DNA of 64,000 bases from Plantibacter sp. VKM Ac-2880 (GCF_015351235.1 NZ_JADKSJ010000001.1:310001-374000); one strand, 5' to 3'. Positions 35,548 through 46,488 are shown, counted from the first letter of the stretch. Program-made: numbers and translations. Notes: generated by a model not told the origin, from the letters alone.

Positions 35548-37527
35548 ATGATTGACGCGCAGCTCGCCTCCGGCATCGACCGCTCCGAACTCGACCCGGC
35601 CGTCCGGCCGCAGGACGACCTCTTCCGGCACGTGAACGGCAAGTGGATCGACCGGACCGAGATCCCCGACGACAAGGCCCGGTGGGGCTCGTTCCACCAG
35701 CTCGCGGAGGATGCGGAGAACGCGGTCCGCGCCATCATCGAGGAGTCGCAGACGAACCCCGACGGCCCGGAGGGCGTGAAGATCGGCGCCCTGTACGCCA
35801 GCTTCATGGACGTCGACCGTGCCAACGCACTCGGTGCCGCCCCGCTCGCCGACCAGCTCGCCCGCGTCGCGGCCGTCGACTCCATCGAGGCCTTCCTGCG
35901 GCTGTCCGGTGAGTTCGAGGCCGAGGGCGTCGGCGGCTTCCTGCAGCTCTTCGTCGACAACGACCCGGGCAACCCCGAGCGCTACCTCGTCTTCGCTGAG
36001 CAGGGTGGCATCACACTCCCCGACGAGTCCTACTTCCGTGAGGACACCTTCGCCGAGATCCGCGACGCCTACCGGGCCCACCTCCAGACGATGTTCGAAC
36101 TCGCCGGCCTCGACGACGCCGCAGGGCGCGCCGACCGCGTCTTCGCGCTCGAGACCGCGATCGCGTCCAAGCACTGGGACAACGTCGCCACCCGCGACAG
36201 CGAGAAGACCTACAACCTCTACAGCTGGGATGAAGCGGCGGCCCTGGCGGCCGGTGCCGACCTCGACGGCCCGAACCTCGCTGTCTGGCGCGACGCGATC
36301 GGTGCCGCCGACGAAGTGTTCGCCGAGCTCGTCGTCCGCGAGCCGAGCTTCCTCGAGGGCCTCGGCGAGCTCCTCGTCGGCGAGCAGCTCGAGTCGTGGA
36401 AGGACTGGCTGGCCTGGAAGGTCGTCCACGGTGCCGCTCCCTATCTCTCCGAGGAGTTCGGCCGGGCCAACTTCGACTTCTACGGCAAGACGCTCACCGG
36501 CACGCCGCAGCAGCGCGAGCGGTGGAAGCGCGGCGTCTCGCTCGTCGAGGGCATGCTCGGTGAGGCCGTCGGACGCATCTACGTCGACCGCCACTTCGGC
36601 ACCTCCGCGAAGGATGAGATGGACGTCCTCGTCGGGTTCCTCGTCGAGGCGTACCGCGACAGCATCGAGCACCTCGAGTGGATGAGCCCCGAGACCCGCA
36701 CCCGTGCGCTCGAGAAGCTCGACAAGTTCACGCCGAAGATCGGCTTCCCCGTGAAGTGGCGCGACTACTCGGCGCTCGAGCTCGAGGCCGACGACCTGCT
36801 CGGCAACGTCCGTCGCGCCAGCCGCTTCGAGATGGACCGGGAGCTCGGGAAGATCGGTAAGCCGCTCGACCGCGACGAGTGGTTCATGACGCCGCAGACG
36901 ATCAACGCCTACTACAACCCCGGCTTCAACGAGATCGTCTTCCCCGCCGCCATCCTCCAGTACCCGTTCTTCGACGCCGGCCGCGATGCCGCCGCCAACT
37001 ACGGGGCCATCGGAGCCGTCATCGGTCACGAGATCGGCCACGGCTTCGACGACCAGGGTTCCAAGTTCGACGGCGACGGCCGACTCACCGACTGGTGGAC
37101 CGAGGCCGACCGCGCCGCCTTCGAGGAGCGCACCGCGTCGCTCATCGAGCAGTACAACGCCCTTGCGCCCGCACAGGTGCCCGACCACCACGTCAACGGT
37201 GCGCTCACGATCGGCGAGAACATCGGCGACCTCGGCGGGCTCGGCATCGCCTGGAAGGCGTACCTCCTCTCGCTCGAGGGTGCGGAGCCGCCGGTCGTCG
37301 ACGGCCTCACGGGTGCGGAGCGGTTCTTCCTCTCCTGGGCCCAGGCTTGGCAGCAGAAGGGCCGCGACGCCGAGGTCATCCGCCTCCTGTCGATCGACCC
37401 GCACTCGCCGAACGAATTCCGCTGCAACCAGATCGTGCGCAACATCGACGCGTTCTACGAGACGTTCGGTGTGACGGAGTCCGACGCGGCCTGGCTCGCC
37501 CCTGAGGAGCGCGTCACCATCTGGTAG
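35548..37527 (+). CDS. M13-family zinc metallopeptidase (neprilysin-like, PepO type)
   Basis: 659 residues, typical of bacterial PepO-type M13 enzymes, which cut oligopeptides. The zinc site is VIGHEIGHGFDDQGS with His494, Glu495 and His498. The third ligand is in the GENIGD motif (about 556-561). The substrate-binding block NAYYNPGFNEIVFPAAILQ is also present. The N-terminus lacks a signal peptide or membrane anchor, so it is cytoplasmic. The ATG at 35548 is probably leaderless. It diverges from the DedA-fusion gene. Confidence 0.95.
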   Translation: MIDAQLASGIDRSELDPAVRPQDDLFRHVNGKWIDRTEIPDDKARWGSFHQLAEDAENAVRAIIEESQTNPDGPEGVKIGALYASFMDVDRANALGAAPLADQLARVAAVDSIEAFLRLSGEFEAEGVGGFLQLFVDNDPGNPERYLVFAEQGGITLPDESYFREDTFAEIRDAYRAHLQTMFELAGLDDAAGRADRVFALETAIASKHWDNVATRDSEKTYNLYSWDEAAALAAGADLDGPNLAVWRDAIGAADEVFAELVVREPSFLEGLGELLVGEQLESWKDWLAWKVVHGAAPYLSEEFGRANFDFYGKTLTGTPQQRERWKRGVSLVEGMLGEAVGRIYVDRHFGTSAKDEMDVLVGFLVEAYRDSIEHLEWMSPETRTRALEKLDKFTPKIGFPVKWRDYSALELEADDLLGNVRRASRFEMDRELGKIGKPLDRDEWFMTPQTINAYYNPGFNEIVFPAAILQYPFFDAGRDAAANYGAIGAVIGHEIGHGFDDQGSKFDGDGRLTDWWTEADRAAFEERTASLIEQYNALAPAQVPDHHVNGALTIGENIGDLGGLGIAWKAYLLSLEGAEPPVVDGLTGAERFFLSWAQAWQQKGRDAEVIRLLSIDPHSPNEFRCNQIVRNIDAFYETFGVTESDAAWLAPEERVTIW

Positions 37528-37551
37528 CACCCGTTCCCCGGTCCCGTTGCT

Positions 37552-37571
37552 GGTCCCTGAGCTTGTCGAAG
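37552..37571 (+). repeat. Family-2 dispersed repeat, reverse copy
   Basis: GGTCCCTGAGCTTGTCGAAG, the exact reverse complement of the plus-strand copies at 12259 and 62123. It lies 24 bases after the M13 stop. Because these genes are on the plus strand, its orientation relative to transcription is the same as at the other loci. Confidence 0.9.
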
Positions 37572-37796
37572 GGCAGGATCCGCTTGTCGACGGGCCACCC
37601 ACGCTTGTCGCCCCTCCTCGATGTCCCCTCTATTGGGACCTGTGGAGGGGCGTCGGTCACTGTCAGAATCGCTCTGGAGTCGACGAATCGTCATCCCGAT
37701 GCACCCGTGAAGCCCACGGCGCGAGACCCGAACAGCGCCTGGGTGGACCTGGTCCGATCCGTCCGGTTCACAGCAGCGTCACCGTCGATGCCGCCT

Positions 37797-39319
<1,523 letters not shown>

Positions 39320-39336
39320 TCGCACCCCGTAACGCC

Positions 39337-39373
39337 GAACGCCCGCCGCACTCCAGGAGTGCGGCGGGCGTTC
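39337..39373 (+). terminator. Terminator hairpin after argG
   Basis: A perfect 18-bp inverted repeat, GAACGCCCGCCGCACTCC and its complement, separated by one base. It begins 18 bases after the argG stop. There is no T-run. It is the strongest simple hairpin in the window. Confidence 0.8.
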
Positions 39374-39395
39374 TGTCGTGGTCCCTCCCGTCCCC

Positions 39396-39490
39396 AACTC
39401 AGGACCGGTGCGGTGTGTCATGACTTTTCTCAGGAGTACTGCGGCATGTCGGGCTGCTGCTCCCGCGACACACCGGAGGTCTCCTGAGTT
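39396..39490. repeat. Family-1 convergent inverted-repeat element, copy C (composite)
   Basis: Ends AACTCAGGA (39396-39404) and TCCTGAGTT (39482-39490). A second left end (TCTCAGGAGTACTGCGGCATGTCGG, from about 39429) lies inside it. The copy is thus a truncated left end followed by a full element. It lies in the convergent argG/oxidase interval. Confidence 0.8.
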
Positions 39491-39520
39491 AGGGCGATCG
39501 GGCAGGGGGACGGCGCGGTG

Positions 39521-39605
39521 TTCACAACTCAGGACCGGTGCGGTGCGTCCCGCCGGACACGCCGGGCGGTTGACGTGACCCGCCGGGGCCGACCTGAGTT
39601 GTGAA
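39521..39605. repeat. Family-1 convergent inverted-repeat element, copy D
   Basis: An 85-bp element with perfect 13-bp ends TTCACAACTCAGG / CCTGAGTTGTGAA and interior CCGGTGCGGTGCGTC...GGACACGCCG. It ends 11 bases before the stop of the oxidase gene at 39616. Confidence 0.87.
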
Positions 39606-39615
39606 GCGACCCGGC

Positions 39616-40752
39616 CTACGCGGGGACGGGCGACTCGGCGTACCGCTCGGGGCGGAACGTCGCGAGGAGCGGCGAGGGCTCGCCGTCGACGATCTCGTCG
39701 GCGAGGAGTTCACCGGCGATGAGCCCGAGCGTCGCCCCGCTGTGGCTGAACGCCGTGAACAACCCCGGCAGCTGCGGGACCGCGCCGAAGACCGGCTCGC
39801 CATCACCCGGGATCGGCTTGTACCCGGCGCCGATGTGGTCGAGCTCGAGGCTCGGGTTGCCGGCGAGCACCCGCGAGCCCTCGGCCAGCAGCTGCTCCAC
39901 CGTCGAGTCGGCGATGTGCAGCGAGCCGTCGTCCCGGACCTCGATCTCCTCCTCCGACCACGCGGAGTCCAGCGCGAAGCCGCCGTCCCGAGTGCGGCGG
40001 ACGGCCACGTTCGGCGTGTTGAGCACGGCGACGAGCTCGGACGCGACCGGCTTCGTGAACGCGACGAACGCGGCCGGGCTCTGGTCGCCGATCGTGATGC
40101 CGAGCGCGGCGAGCTGCGCCGGGACGTCCGGGCCCGTGGCCAGCAGGACGGCGTCGGCGTCGATGCGGTCGCCGTTCGCGAGGACCGCGCCCACCGCACG
40201 ACCACCGGCGGTGGCGATCTCGGCTCCGGCGTCCGTCACGATCCGTCCGCCGCGGGCGACGAACTCACGGGACAGGATCTCGATGACCGACGGCAGCTCG
40301 ACCCACCCCTCGCCCGGGTTGAAGATGGCACCCTCGGCGGCAACGGCGGCCGGGTCGACACCGGGCGTGACCGAAGCGATGTCCTCGGGCGCCAGCCACC
40401 GGGCGTCGTAGCCGATGCCGCGCTCGTAGGCGAAGGTGTCGGCGTAGGACTCGCCCTCCGGTGCCCACATGAGCCCGCCGTCGAAGCGGAGGAAGTCCGC
40501 GCTCGGCACCTGCGCGGCGAAGGTCCGCCACCGGTCGATCCCGAGGACGCGGAGCGCGTGGTACTCGCTCGAACGCCGAGCCGCAGAGTTCAGCCAGGCG
40601 AGCGACCGCCCGGAGGCCCCGCTGGCGAGCGTTCGGTCGGTGACGAGGGTCACCTCGGCGCCGCGGCGGGCGAGGGCGACGGCGCTGGACGTTCCGAGGA
40701 TGCCTCCGCCGATCACGACGACGCGACGGCTGGTCTGGGTGCTGGTGCTCAT
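39616..40752 (-). CDS. FAD-dependent DAO-family oxidoreductase
   Basis: 378 residues. The N-terminal FAD-binding motif is VVVIGGGILGTSSAVALARRG (about 11-31), and the C-terminal GLFTAFSHSGATLGLIAGELLADE block is typical of DAO-type amine oxidases (glycine oxidase, sarcosine oxidase, fructosyl-amino acid oxidase, D-amino acid dehydrogenase). The start is ATG at 40752, overlapping the Gfo/Idh gene stop (ATGA). It is the last gene of an operon with an amino-acid-type ABC importer. An N-substituted or D-configured amino acid is therefore the likely substrate. Confidence 0.9.
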   Translation of the reverse strand: MSTSTQTSRRVVVIGGGILGTSSAVALARRGAEVTLVTDRTLASGASGRSLAWLNSAARRSSEYHALRVLGIDRWRTFAAQVPSADFLRFDGGLMWAPEGESYADTFAYERGIGYDARWLAPEDIASVTPGVDPAAVAAEGAIFNPGEGWVELPSVIEILSREFVARGGRIVTDAGAEIATAGGRAVGAVLANGDRIDADAVLLATGPDVPAQLAALGITIGDQSPAAFVAFTKPVASELVAVLNTPNVAVRRTRDGGFALDSAWSEEEIEVRDDGSLHIADSTVEQLLAEGSRVLAGNPSLELDHIGAGYKPIPGDGEPVFGAVPQLPGLFTAFSHSGATLGLIAGELLADEIVDGEPSPLLATFRPERYAESPVPA

Positions 40753-41834
40753 GCTGTCTGCTCTTTCTGTTCTGGAGTGCTGGGTGCTGAAGCTGCTGCT
40801 GCCGCGTGGATGGCTTCGATGATCTCGAGGACGACGATGGCGTCGGCCGGGTCGACCGGTGGTGGCCCGCCGTCGTGGAGCGCCGTCGCGAGGAGGCGCG
40901 TGAAGGCGGCGTAGTCGCCCTCGGCCATCGGGACGCGCTCGGTACTGCCGTCGACGCCGAGGGAGCCCCAGCCCGACGGGTCGCGCCGCCCGAACCCCTC
41001 GTCTCGGGGATCGGCGCCCGCCTTGAGCGCGGGCTCCTGGCCGTCGAGTCCCCACGAGGTGTAGGCACCGGAGGACCCGAGGAGGCGGAACCGCGGGCCG
41101 GCCTGCGCGACGAGCGATCCCATCCACAGGTGCGACCGCACCCCGGAGCGGTGGTGGAGGGCGACGAAGGCGTCGTCGTCGGCGACCGCGCCCGGCCGGA
41201 CGACCCCGAGCTCGGCGTGGACGTCCTCGACCTCCCCGAACAGCTGGATCGCCTGATCGATCACGTGCGTGCCGAGGTCGTAGAGGATGCCGCCGCCGTC
41301 CGCTGCGGTGGTGGCCGTCTTCCACGATGCGGGCGGGTCCGGCTTCCACCACTCGAAGCGCGACTCGAAACGATGCACGCGGCCGAGCGCGCCGTCGTCG
41401 AGCAGGCGTCGCACGGTCAGGAAGTCGCCGTCCCATCGGCGGTTCTGGAAGACGGTGACGAGTCGACCGGCCGCCGCCGCGCGGTCGACGACGGCCCGGC
41501 CCTCGGCAGCGGTGACGGCGAACGGCTTGTCGACCACGACGTGCAGCCCGGCGTCCAGGGCGGCTGTCGCAAGCGCGGCGTGCGTGCCGGACGGCGATCC
41601 GATGACGACGAGGTCGAGCTCGTCGGCCCGGGCGAAGAGCTCCTCGACCGTCGACACCACCTCGACACCCGGGTACCGGCGGAGCGCCTCAGCACGACGA
41701 TCCGGGTCGGAGGTCACGACGAGGTCGAGCGAGTAGTCGGGATCCGCCGCGAGGAACGGCGCATGGAACACCGCGCCGGAGGTGCCGAAGCCGATGACAC
41801 CCGTCCGGATCGCGCCGGTGACGCGCGCCGCCAT
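40749..41834 (-). CDS. Gfo/Idh/MocA-family oxidoreductase
   Basis: 361 residues with Rossmann motif GVIGFGTSGAVFHAPFLA (about 13-30) and catalytic-motif region HVVVDKPFAVT around residue 97, where the usual EKP is DKP. A C-terminal domain with YDLGTHVIDQAIQLFG follows. The start is ATG at 41834, sharing one base with the TGA of the ABC ATPase gene. The presence of a sugar-type dehydrogenase in an operon with an amino-acid importer and amine oxidase suggests the imported molecule has both a sugar or polyol part and an amino acid part. Confidence 0.9.
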   Translation of the reverse strand: MAARVTGAIRTGVIGFGTSGAVFHAPFLAADPDYSLDLVVTSDPDRRAEALRRYPGVEVVSTVEELFARADELDLVVIGSPSGTHAALATAALDAGLHVVVDKPFAVTAAEGRAVVDRAAAAGRLVTVFQNRRWDGDFLTVRRLLDDGALGRVHRFESRFEWWKPDPPASWKTATTAADGGGILYDLGTHVIDQAIQLFGEVEDVHAELGVVRPGAVADDDAFVALHHRSGVRSHLWMGSLVAQAGPRFRLLGSSGAYTSWGLDGQEPALKAGADPRDEGFGRRDPSGWGSLGVDGSTERVPMAEGDYAAFTRLLATALHDGGPPPVDPADAIVVLEIIEAIHAAAAASAPSTPEQKEQTA

Positions 41835-42604
41835 CAGAGGACCTCGGAGAGGAACCGCTGCAGGCGGGGACTCTCCGGTGCGTCGAACAGTTGCGAGGGC
41901 GTGCCCGCCTCGACGACGCGACCCTCGTCCATGAACACGACCTGGTCGGCGACCTTCCGCGCGAAGCCCATCTCGTGGGTGACCACGAGCATCGTCATGC
42001 CGCGCTGCGCGAGCCCGGCCATGAGGTTGAGGACGCCCTTCACGAGTTCGGGGTCGAGCGCACTCGTGGCCTCGTCGAACAGCATGACCTCGGGTTCCAT
42101 CGCGAGGGCCCTGGCGATCGCGACCCGCTGCTGCTGACCGCCCGAGAGGTCACGCGGCCGGTGGTCGGACCGTTCGCCGAGCCCGACGTCATCCAGTCGA
42201 GCAGCGGCGACTCGGAGCGACTCGCTCTTCGACATCCCCTTCACGTTCCGGAGCGCGAGGGCGACGTTCTCGAGTGCGGTGTGGTCGGGGAACAGGTTGA
42301 AGTGCTGGAACACGAGCCCGACCCGCGTCCGAAGCCGCTCGGGCTTCATCTTCAGGGCGCTCTCGCCGGCGAGCAGCACGTCTCCGGAGGTGGGCTCATG
42401 CAGCCGGTTCACCCCGCGGAGCAACGTGGACTTGCCGGAACCGGACGGCCCGATGATGCACGTCGTGGTGCCCGGCTCGACGTCGATGCTGACCTCGCGG
42501 ATGACCTCGATGTCGCCGTACGCCATCGAGACGTCGCGGAGCTCCAGGCTGGAGCCGCGGTAGAAGTGTCCGTCGGTGACGGGCAGGGGAGAGGTGTAGG
42601 TCAT
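41834..42604 (-). CDS. Polar amino acid ABC transporter ATP-binding protein
   Basis: 256 residues with Walker A GPSGSGKST (52-60), Q-loop VFQHFNLFPD, signature DLSGGQQQR, Walker B VMLFDEATSALDPE and H-loop THEMGFA. The signature and HFNLF segment are characteristic of GlnQ/HisP-type amino acid importers. The start ATG at 42604 overlaps the permease stop (ATGA). It energises the permease/binding protein pair upstream. Confidence 0.95.
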   Translation of the reverse strand: MTYTSPLPVTDGHFYRGSSLELRDVSMAYGDIEVIREVSIDVEPGTTTCIIGPSGSGKSTLLRGVNRLHEPTSGDVLLAGESALKMKPERLRTRVGLVFQHFNLFPDHTALENVALALRNVKGMSKSESLRVAAARLDDVGLGERSDHRPRDLSGGQQQRVAIARALAMEPEVMLFDEATSALDPELVKGVLNLMAGLAQRGMTMLVVTHEMGFARKVADQVVFMDEGRVVEAGTPSQLFDAPESPRLQRFLSEVL

Positions 42605-43389
42605 GTGTTGCTCCCGGTGGTGGCTGGCAGGGGTGGCTGCACCTCGTTGAGCTCGTCGAGGCCGCTCTTCGGCGGGGTGGCCTTGCGGCGCCCGGTGCGG
42701 AAACGGTTGTCGAAGAAGTTGACGAGGTGGGTGAGGGGCACGGTGATCACGAGGTAGAACAGACCCGCCATGACGAGCGGTGAGAGGTTGCCGGTGAGGA
42801 CGGCGGCGTCCTGACCGACCCGGAACAGCTCCCGCTCGCTGACGAGGAGCCCGAGGAAGTAGACGAGGCTCGAGTCCTTCACGATGGCGATGAACTGGTT
42901 GACGAGCGCCGGCAGCACCCGGCGGATGCCCTGCGGCACCACGACGAGCCGCATGGCCTTGCCGTAGCTCATGCCGAGTGCCCGGCAGGCCTCCAGCTGG
43001 CCGCGGTCGACGCTCTGGATGCCGGCGCGGAAGATCTCGCCGATGTATGCGGAGGCGATGAGGCTGAGGGCGAGGATGCCGAGGGGGTAGGGGGAGGGGC
43101 CGAACAGCTGCTGGCTGAAGCGGGCGAAGCCCTGGCCGATGAGGAGGATGGTGAGGATCGCCGGCAGGCCGCGGAACACGTCGGTGTAGATCCGCGCGGG
43201 CACCCGGAGCCAGCGCGAGGGCGAGATGCCCATGATCGCGATGATCATGCCGAGGACGACGCCGATCACCGTGGCGGCGATCGAGATGACGAGAGTGTTG
43301 ACGAGTCCCACGCCGAGCAGTTGCGGGAACACCTGCCACATCGCGTCGAAGTCGAAGAAGGTCTTGATGATGCTGTCGAGCCAGTCCAT
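42601..43389 (-). CDS. Polar amino acid ABC transporter permease
   Basis: 262 residues with about five membrane helices. The HisM/GlnP-type EAA loop is QLEACRALGMSYGKAMRLVVVPQGIRR (about 135-160). The C-terminal tail is charged. It is a single permease, so it probably acts as a homodimer. The start is ATG at 43389. It lies between the binding-protein and ATPase genes in the LacI-controlled operon. Confidence 0.94.
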   Translation of the reverse strand: MDWLDSIIKTFFDFDAMWQVFPQLLGVGLVNTLVISIAATVIGVVLGMIIAIMGISPSRWLRVPARIYTDVFRGLPAILTILLIGQGFARFSQQLFGPSPYPLGILALSLIASAYIGEIFRAGIQSVDRGQLEACRALGMSYGKAMRLVVVPQGIRRVLPALVNQFIAIVKDSSLVYFLGLLVSERELFRVGQDAAVLTGNLSPLVMAGLFYLVITVPLTHLVNFFDNRFRTGRRKATPPKSGLDELNEVQPPLPATTGSNT

Positions 43390-43464
43390 GCTGTCTGCTC
43401 CTGAGGGGTGGGATGGTGTGGTGCGGGCCGGCGTGCGACCCGCACCACGAGACGGGGCTGGGGG

Positions 43465-44349
43465 CTACTCGGACGCGCTCGGGCTGGGGCTGGACGTCTG
43501 TTCCGCCTTCGGGAGGTACTGCTCGGGCATCGGAGAGCCCGGGAACCACTTCTGGTAGAGCTTCTTCCAGGTGCCGTCCTCCATCGCCTCGGCGAGGGCC
43601 TTGTCCAGGGCCTTCTTGAACTCGGGCTTGTCCTTCGCGATCGCGAAGCCGGCCGGTGCGTCGAAGGACGGGATGTCGATGGCGTTCACGAGGCCGTACT
43701 GGGCCGCGTACTCCTTCGCCGCCTCGTAATCGAGGAAGTGGGCGTCGATACTGCCGCTGTTGACCGCGGAGATCGCCGAGTTGTTGTCGGGGAAGCGGAC
43801 GAGTTCGGTCTTGGTGAAGTTCTTGACCGCGTACGCCTCCTGGAGCGTCCCCTGGACGACGCCGAGACGCTTGCCGTCGAGGCTGCCCGCGTCGGTGATG
43901 CCGGAGTCCTTCGACGCCATGACCGTGAGGTACCCGGCGAGGTAGCCGTCGGAGAAGTCGACGGTCTGCTCGCGTTCCTTGGTGATGCCGATGGCGGCCA
44001 CGCCGACGTCGAACTGCCCGTTCGCGACGGCGGAGAGCAGGCCGGAGAAGTCCTGACCGGTGAAGGCGACGTCGTCGATCCCGATCCGCTTGGCGACGTC
44101 GGTGAAGAGTTCGACGTCGAATCCGGTGAACGTCCCGTCGGCGTCCGTGAAGGTGTACGGCTTCGAGTCGCCGAGGCTGGCGACGCGGATCTGTCCGGGG
44201 GTGATGAGTCCGTAGGGGTTGTCCTCGGTGCTGCTCGCGGCGCCGGCACCACCGGAGCACGCGGAGAGGATGAGGGCGGTCGCCGCAGCGACGGCCAGAA
44301 GGGCCGTCCTGCGGAGGGTGGAGCGATTCGTCACGGCGAGTCCAATCAT
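43465..44349 (-). CDS. Amino-acid-type ABC substrate-binding lipoprotein
   Basis: 294 residues of family-3 solute-binding type. Signal peptide and lipobox LSAC (Cys31) are followed by [29 protein letters not shown], the usual family-3 N-terminal block, then [21 protein letters not shown]. The start ATG at 44349 lacks a clear ribosome site, so the start is less certain; a GTG five codons later is an alternative. It is the first gene of the operon. Two perfect LacI operators lie about 85-125 bases upstream. Confidence 0.9.
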   Translation of the reverse strand: MIGLAVTNRSTLRRTALLAVAAATALILSACSGGAGAASSTEDNPYGLITPGQIRVASLGDSKPYTFTDADGTFTGFDVELFTDVAKRIGIDDVAFTGQDFSGLLSAVANGQFDVGVAAIGITKEREQTVDFSDGYLAGYLTVMASKDSGITDAGSLDGKRLGVVQGTLQEAYAVKNFTKTELVRFPDNNSAISAVNSGSIDAHFLDYEAAKEYAAQYGLVNAIDIPSFDAPAGFAIAKDKPEFKKALDKALAEAMEDGTWKKLYQKWFPGSPMPEQYLPKAEQTSSPSPSASE

Positions 44350-44432
44350 GGGGAGGAGTTCGTGGTGCGTGGAGGGAACCGTCGGCTCGTGTCTTGTGGA
44401 CGCCGTCAGCTCCGTTGCTGTCGTTCTGCTGG

Positions 44433-44471
44433 TGAGACCGGTCTCAATCGAGTAGCTTGAGACCGGTCTCA
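44433..44471. promoter_or_regulatory. Twin LacI operators between transporter operon and LacI gene
   Basis: TGAGACCGGTCTCA occurs twice, perfectly palindromic with a central CG, at 44433-44446 and 44458-44471. The centres are 25 bases apart. They lie between the divergent binding-protein gene and the LacI gene at 44544, the obvious candidate repressor. Two adjacent dimers could bind cooperatively. Confidence 0.9.
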
Positions 44472-44543
44472 ACAGGTTGTCCAGGACAGTACCCTGGTTC
44501 CGGAACGACGTCAACGACGAAGCAGAACCCCATCGGAGGGCAC

Positions 44544-45653
44544 ATGGCAACGGATCCGGCCACCGGACGACGCGAGACGACGGTGTCCGACGTCGCGAAA
44601 GCCGCCAAGGTCTCCAAGGCCACGGCGGCCCGAGCGCTCGGCGACTACGGGGCCGTGAGCGATGACGTCAGGGACCGCGTGCAGGCTGCGGCCGAACGCC
44701 TCGGCTACCGCCCGAACGCCCTTGCGAAGAGCATGAACACGGGGAAGTCGAACACCATCGGGGTGGTCATCGGCGACATCGAGAACCCCTTCTTCGCTCG
44801 CGCGACCCGAGGCATCTCCGACGTCGCGCGAGCCGCCGGATTCGACCTCATCCTCGCCAATTCCGACGAGGAGGTGGACGCCGAGACAGCCGCGATCGAG
44901 CTCCTCCTCGACAAGCGCGTGGACGGGTTCATCGTGACCCCGGCGTCCTCGATCGAAACGAGAAGTTTACAAACGGCGCTCGCCGAAGGGCGTCCCGTGG
45001 TGCTCCTCGACCGCCGCGCGGCAGGCATGGAGGCCGACACGGTCGTCGCCGACAACGCCTCGGGAGCGGCGATGGCGACCCGGCATCTCCTCGCCGCCGG
45101 TCATCGGCGCATCGCCTTCGTCTCGACGCTCGCCCACGAGCACCCCTACGTCTCCGGAGACGTCGTGGGGTCCTCCTCGGTTGGCGACCGCATCGACGGG
45201 TTCACGGCAGCGCTCGGCGAGGCCGGGGTCGAGGATCCCGCCTCCTTCGTCCACCTCAACGCCCGCGCGGAGGGGATCGACGTCATCACGCGGAAGGTGC
45301 TCGGTGGTCCCGACGCCGTCACCGCGATCGTCGCCTCCGACAGCCTCGTCGGCTCCGCCGTGTTCCGGACCGTCCGGGAACTCGGACTGTCGATCCCCGG
45401 CGACGTGTCGCTCATCGTCTTCGACGACGCCGACTGGACGAGCCTGACGACGCCGCCGATCACCGTCGTGTCCCAGCCGATCTACGAGCTCGGCGCGGAG
45501 TCCGCGCGTCGGCTCATCGCCCGGATCGGGGGGACGGGCTTCGCAGCGGAGGAGTTCGTGCTCGCGCAGACGCTCATCGAGCGCGGATCGGTGGGCGCGC
45601 CGCCGCGACGCGCCGGTCGCGCGTCGGGACACGCCGGAAGTCTCCTGAGTTAG
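44544..45653 (+). CDS. LacI-family transcriptional regulator with repeat-derived C-terminus
   Basis: 369 residues. HTH at about 14-35 ([23 protein letters not shown]), hinge and effector domain ([53 protein letters not shown]). The start is ATG at 44544 after GGAGG. It probably represses the divergent ABC/oxidase operon and itself through 44433-44471. The last about 15 residues ([14 protein letters not shown]) and the TAG stop are encoded by the right half of a family-1 repeat, so the original end of the gene may have been replaced. Confidence 0.93.
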   Translation: MATDPATGRRETTVSDVAKAAKVSKATAARALGDYGAVSDDVRDRVQAAAERLGYRPNALAKSMNTGKSNTIGVVIGDIENPFFARATRGISDVARAAGFDLILANSDEEVDAETAAIELLLDKRVDGFIVTPASSIETRSLQTALAEGRPVVLLDRRAAGMEADTVVADNASGAAMATRHLLAAGHRRIAFVSTLAHEHPYVSGDVVGSSSVGDRIDGFTAALGEAGVEDPASFVHLNARAEGIDVITRKVLGGPDAVTAIVASDSLVGSAVFRTVRELGLSIPGDVSLIVFDDADWTSLTTPPITVVSQPIYELGAESARRLIARIGGTGFAAEEFVLAQTLIERGSVGAPPRRAGRASGHAGSLLS

Positions 45654-45656
45654 GGA
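45604..45656. repeat. Family-1 repeat, orphan right half inside the LacI gene end
   Basis: GCGACGCGCCGGTCGCGCG...GGACACGCCGGAAGTC-TCCTGAGTTAGGG closely matches the right half of copy E 130 bases downstream. It is inside the LacI reading frame and supplies its stop codon. No left end AACTCAGGA is found upstream of it, so this is a half element or the far end of a compound one. Confidence 0.75.
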
Positions 45657-45706
45657 CGGTGGGAACGGGTGTCGGTCCGGTGCCCGGCAGGTGTGGTTCT
45701 GTTCCC

Positions 45707-45781
45707 AACTCAGGAGTGCAGCGGTGTGTCGGGTGCGACGCGCCGGTCGCGCGGCGCGACGCGCCGGAAGTCTCCTGAGTT
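45707..45781. repeat. Family-1 convergent inverted-repeat element, copy E
   Basis: A 75-bp element with 9-bp ends AACTCAGGA / TCCTGAGTT and interior GGTGTGTCGGGTGCGACGCGCCGG region. Its right end overlaps the TAA stop of the convergent methyltransferase gene (45780-45782). Confidence 0.87.
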
Positions 45782-46424
45782 AGGGGCGGCGGCGGAGGTG
45801 GAGGACGCTGTCGTCGAGTTCGGCGGGCTCGCCGTCGGGCCCGACCGCAGCGCGCGGGACGAGGGCTGCGATGACGACCTCCCAGTTGTTCGCCTCCAGC
45901 TCCAGGGAGGTGCGCACTTCATCGGGTGTCGGGAAGTGGGCGTGCGCGATGTGCTCGGTCGCCCAGGGCGGCGGGCCGGCGTGACCCACGACGAGCAGGG
46001 TGCCGCCGGGCGCGACCGCTGCTGCGGCCCGCCGGAGGACCTCCTCCCGCGGGAACGCGACCGGGGAGTGCAGGAACGTCGCGGTCACGAGGTCGAATCC
46101 GCCCGACGGTTCCCAGGCGGCGAGATCGGCCTCGACCCACGTGATGCGATCGGCGACCCCGGCGGCCTCCGCCGTGGAGCGGCCGAGGGCCAGCGCGGTC
46201 GGGGAGATGTCGACGGCCGTGACGGACCAGCCCTGCTGCGCGAGCCAGACCGCGTCGGCACCCTCGCCGCTCCCGAGCTCGAGCGCGGTACCGGGGTGGA
46301 GGTCGGCGACCTCGCGCTCGAGGGCGGCGTTCGGCCGACCGCTCCACACCTGGCCGCGGCTGCGGTAGCGGTCCTCCCAGAACTCGGCGGGATCGGTGAG
46401 GGTGGGTTCGTGCTCGGAGGTCAT
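45780..46424 (-). CDS. Class I SAM-dependent methyltransferase
   Basis: 214 residues with SAM-binding motif I ALELGSGEGADAVWLAQQG (about 47-65), motif II VTAVDISPTAL (about 68-78) and a post-motif ITWVEADLAAW. The N-terminal FWEDRYRSRGQVWSGRPN block is common in tellurite-resistance/TehB- and thiopurine-methyltransferase-like small methyltransferases. Substrate unknown. The start is ATG at 46424. The stop lies in the end of a family-1 repeat. It is downstream of pepA but separated from it by 450 bases of repeats. Confidence 0.88.
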   Translation of the reverse strand: MTSEHEPTLTDPAEFWEDRYRSRGQVWSGRPNAALEREVADLHPGTALELGSGEGADAVWLAQQGWSVTAVDISPTALALGRSTAEAAGVADRITWVEADLAAWEPSGGFDLVTATFLHSPVAFPREEVLRRAAAAVAPGGTLLVVGHAGPPPWATEHIAHAHFPTPDEVRTSLELEANNWEVVIAALVPRAAVGPDGEPAELDDSVLHLRRRP

Positions 46425-46488
46425 CCGCCCAGCCTGCCCTGCGACGAGCGTCAGGCGGTGGTTTCTTGCCGGAACGGCAACGCGGGCC

